Below, piece by piece: positions 62,969 through 64,000 of a stretch of DNA of 64,000 nucleotides. Each line of letters opens with the position of its first letter. Positions within the stretch are counted from its first letter, which is position 1. Source of the DNA: Acidobacteriaceae bacterium (GTDB lineage Bacteria > Acidobacteriota > Terriglobia > Bryobacterales > Bryobacteraceae); NCBI GenBank assembly GCA_019240405.1, contig JAFAYL010000052.1, forward strand, positions 62,001 to 126,000, read 5' to 3'. Below the pieces are notes generated by a model that ran no database searches, had not been told where the DNA came from, and was given only the letters and a program-made list of their open reading frames with translations. Both the position numbers and the translations under genes were made by a program.

Positions 62969-63083
62969 GTAAGCCCTGAAGCGTTTACCCATGCAAACTT
63001 CGGCGCAGCGCACCGGCTGGTTCCGGCGCGGCCTCGAATCGGGCTCGATTTCTGCTTGCAATACGTTTCAGCAGCGAAGGTAA
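62969..63083 (+). pseudogene. Second, broken copy of the zinc peptidase 3' end (direct repeat copy 2)
   Basis: 115 bases aligning to 60386-60499 with one extra base near 62994 that shifts the frame. The first 25 bases (encoding VSPEAFTH) differ from copy 1 at several third positions. The last 88 (62996-63083) differ at one base. It carries no upstream part of the gene. Confidence 0.85.
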
Positions 63084-63133
63084 GCCAATCTAGCCGAGTA
63101 AAAGCAATGGTAGTCTCTCGTGAAGAGGCATCA

Positions 63134-63559
63134 ATGGCAACACAAACCAAGACGCTACGAACCGGATTTTCGCAATCGAGATACGTGCTGTCGCTGTTGC
63201 GGGCGATTGTGGGATTTACGTTGTCTTTTCACGGAGCTCAGAAGCTTTTCGGAATGTTTGGCGGAACAGACGGACACGGGCACTCGGTACCATTCCTGTC
63301 TTTGATGTGGTTGGCTGGATTTATCGAGTTCTTCGGCGGATGGCTGCTTGTAATTGGCCTGTTTACTAGGTGGGTGGCGTTCATTGCCTGCGGCGAGATG
63401 GCGTTCGCGTACTTTATGCGACACGCGCCGAGGGGACTGTGGCCGATCATGAACGGCGGCGAACTGGCGGTCGTATACTGCTTTGTGTTCCTGTATCTTT
63501 TTGCCGCGGGGCCAGGGCCCGTTAGTGTGGATAGGTTGATTCGGAAACGGGAATTTTGA
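63134..63559 (+). CDS. DoxX-family membrane protein
   Basis: A 141-residue protein from ATG 63134 (AGAGG before it); the longer frame from 63056 reads through the repeat remnant and is not used. It has four hydrophobic segments. LLRAIVGFTLSFHGAQKLFGMFGG at the first helix and WLAGFIEFFGGWLLVIGLFTRWVAF at the second are the DoxX signature. The family is linked to quinone or thiosulfate redox and oxidative-stress complexes; the partner is unknown. Confidence 0.88.
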   Translation: MATQTKTLRTGFSQSRYVLSLLRAIVGFTLSFHGAQKLFGMFGGTDGHGHSVPFLSLMWLAGFIEFFGGWLLVIGLFTRWVAFIACGEMAFAYFMRHAPRGLWPIMNGGELAVVYCFVFLYLFAAGPGPVSVDRLIRKREF

Positions 63560-63562
63560 GGT

Positions 63563-64000
63563 TCACCACGAAAACGTGACGGTTTGATTCTGATACCCCG
63601 ATCCAGAGGCGAACCGCAAGTGGAGAGTATCCGCGCTGATCTCCGCGCCTTTGACCGAAATCCCGGCACGATTTAGGCGAACTGGGAGCTCGTATTTAGC
63701 TCCGCCTTGCGCTTCAACGGTAAATGTGGCGCGGTTGGCGGAATAGGTCTCATCCAATACTTTGAGCTGCGCCGTGGTTGCGCCTGCAACCGGCAGATCG
63801 GAGGGAATCGCAATTTCGACCGCTTTCAACGGAATCGATATGGAGTGAGAAGTTGAGGCGGAGGTGCGGCAGGCCGGTTCGGGCGAACTTCCCGTTATGA
63901 GGCAGAGCTCTTCGGGCCGGCTAGTTATGCCTTCCACAGTTAACTGATCGCCAGATCTCTTGTATAGGAGGTCGATCGATGAGGAACCCAATCGCACATT
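63563..64000 (-). CDS. C-terminal part of a beta-rich, probably large protein (start beyond the right edge)
   Basis: The frame is open to the window edge, so only the last 145 residues are seen. SSIDLLYKRSGDQLTVEG, KAVEIAIPSDLPVAGATTAQLKVLDE and DTLHLRFASGSGYQNQTVTFSW look like stacked beta-sandwich modules, as at the ends of secreted glycosidases or surface proteins. I cannot name the family. The GTG at 63997 is internal, not necessarily a start. Confidence 0.55.
   Translation of the reverse strand, partial: NVRLGSSSIDLLYKRSGDQLTVEGITSRPEELCLITGSSPEPACRTSASTSHSISIPLKAVEIAIPSDLPVAGATTAQLKVLDETYSANRATFTVEAQGGAKYELPVRLNRAGISVKGAEISADTLHLRFASGSGYQNQTVTFSW

Overview
The window looks like chromosome of an Acidobacteriota member, probably of the Solibacter/Bryobacter type. 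This is an inference from gene content. It carries a secreted NHL-like protein with the C-terminal domain typical of Solibacteres, a gloVer-repeat protein, several small secreted lipocalin-like proteins, a DUF1080 protein, a GH9 cellulase, and LPS heptosyltransferases (so a Gram-negative envelope). There is no CRISPR array, no recognisable insertion sequence and no rRNA. One tRNA (His) is present.

Layout. 1-4 kb: surA (cut by the left edge) and mfd on the minus strand. 4-6.7 kb: waaF-waaC-methyltransferase with overlapping genes. 6.7-10.5 kb: sugar isomerase, PPi-type phosphofructokinase, an archaeal-type ornithine cyclodeaminase homologue and queF, tightly packed. 10.5-17.3 kb: galT, a radical SAM protein and secreted repeat proteins. 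17.3-23.1 kb, minus strand: a beta-hydroxyacid-type dehydrogenase, a small membrane protein, an APC permease, DUF1080, a small secreted protein and GH9. 23.2-28.8 kb: a CopG/MazF-type toxin-antitoxin pair, an ATP-dependent DNA ligase, an alpha/beta hydrolase, separate chorismate mutase and prephenate dehydratase, and a pentapeptide-repeat membrane protein. 28.8-31.7 kb: kbl-tdh threonine catabolism and a TlpA-like thioredoxin. 31.7-40.5 kb: a large M28 peptidase/cyanophycinase fusion, a response regulator, a ROK kinase, xylB, priA and tRNA-His.

40.7-47.7 kb is one collinear minus-strand block: L,D-transpeptidase, SPFH protein, a secreted hypothetical protein, a shortened family-5 solute-binding protein, an NtrY-like kinase and an NtrC-like sigma54 activator. 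The last four overlap or abut. 47.9-50.5 kb holds a ROK repressor, a WYL-like protein and a decayed cytochrome c fragment. 50.7-51.9 kb encodes a membrane protein with a degenerate JAB/MPN domain. 51.9-60.5 kb reads as a sugar-acid catabolic cluster (FAH hydrolase, SMP-30 lactonase, RhaT transporter, SDR), followed by a fused CoA-transferase, a CaiB-type CoA-transferase, a solute-binding-like protein without a signal peptide and a zinc peptidase.

The last part (60.4-63.1 kb) shows a rearrangement: an 88-base direct repeat of the zinc-peptidase 3' end brackets a 2.5 kb segment. That segment holds a frameshifted proteasome-like Ntn hydrolase gene and a secreted protein gene. The most unusual single gene is the M28-S51 fusion, in which both catalytic sites look intact. 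I found no clearly new defence or mobile system. The best leads are the peptidase fusion, the solute-binding/two-component operon, the sugar-acid/CoA-transferase cluster and the 60-63 kb duplication.
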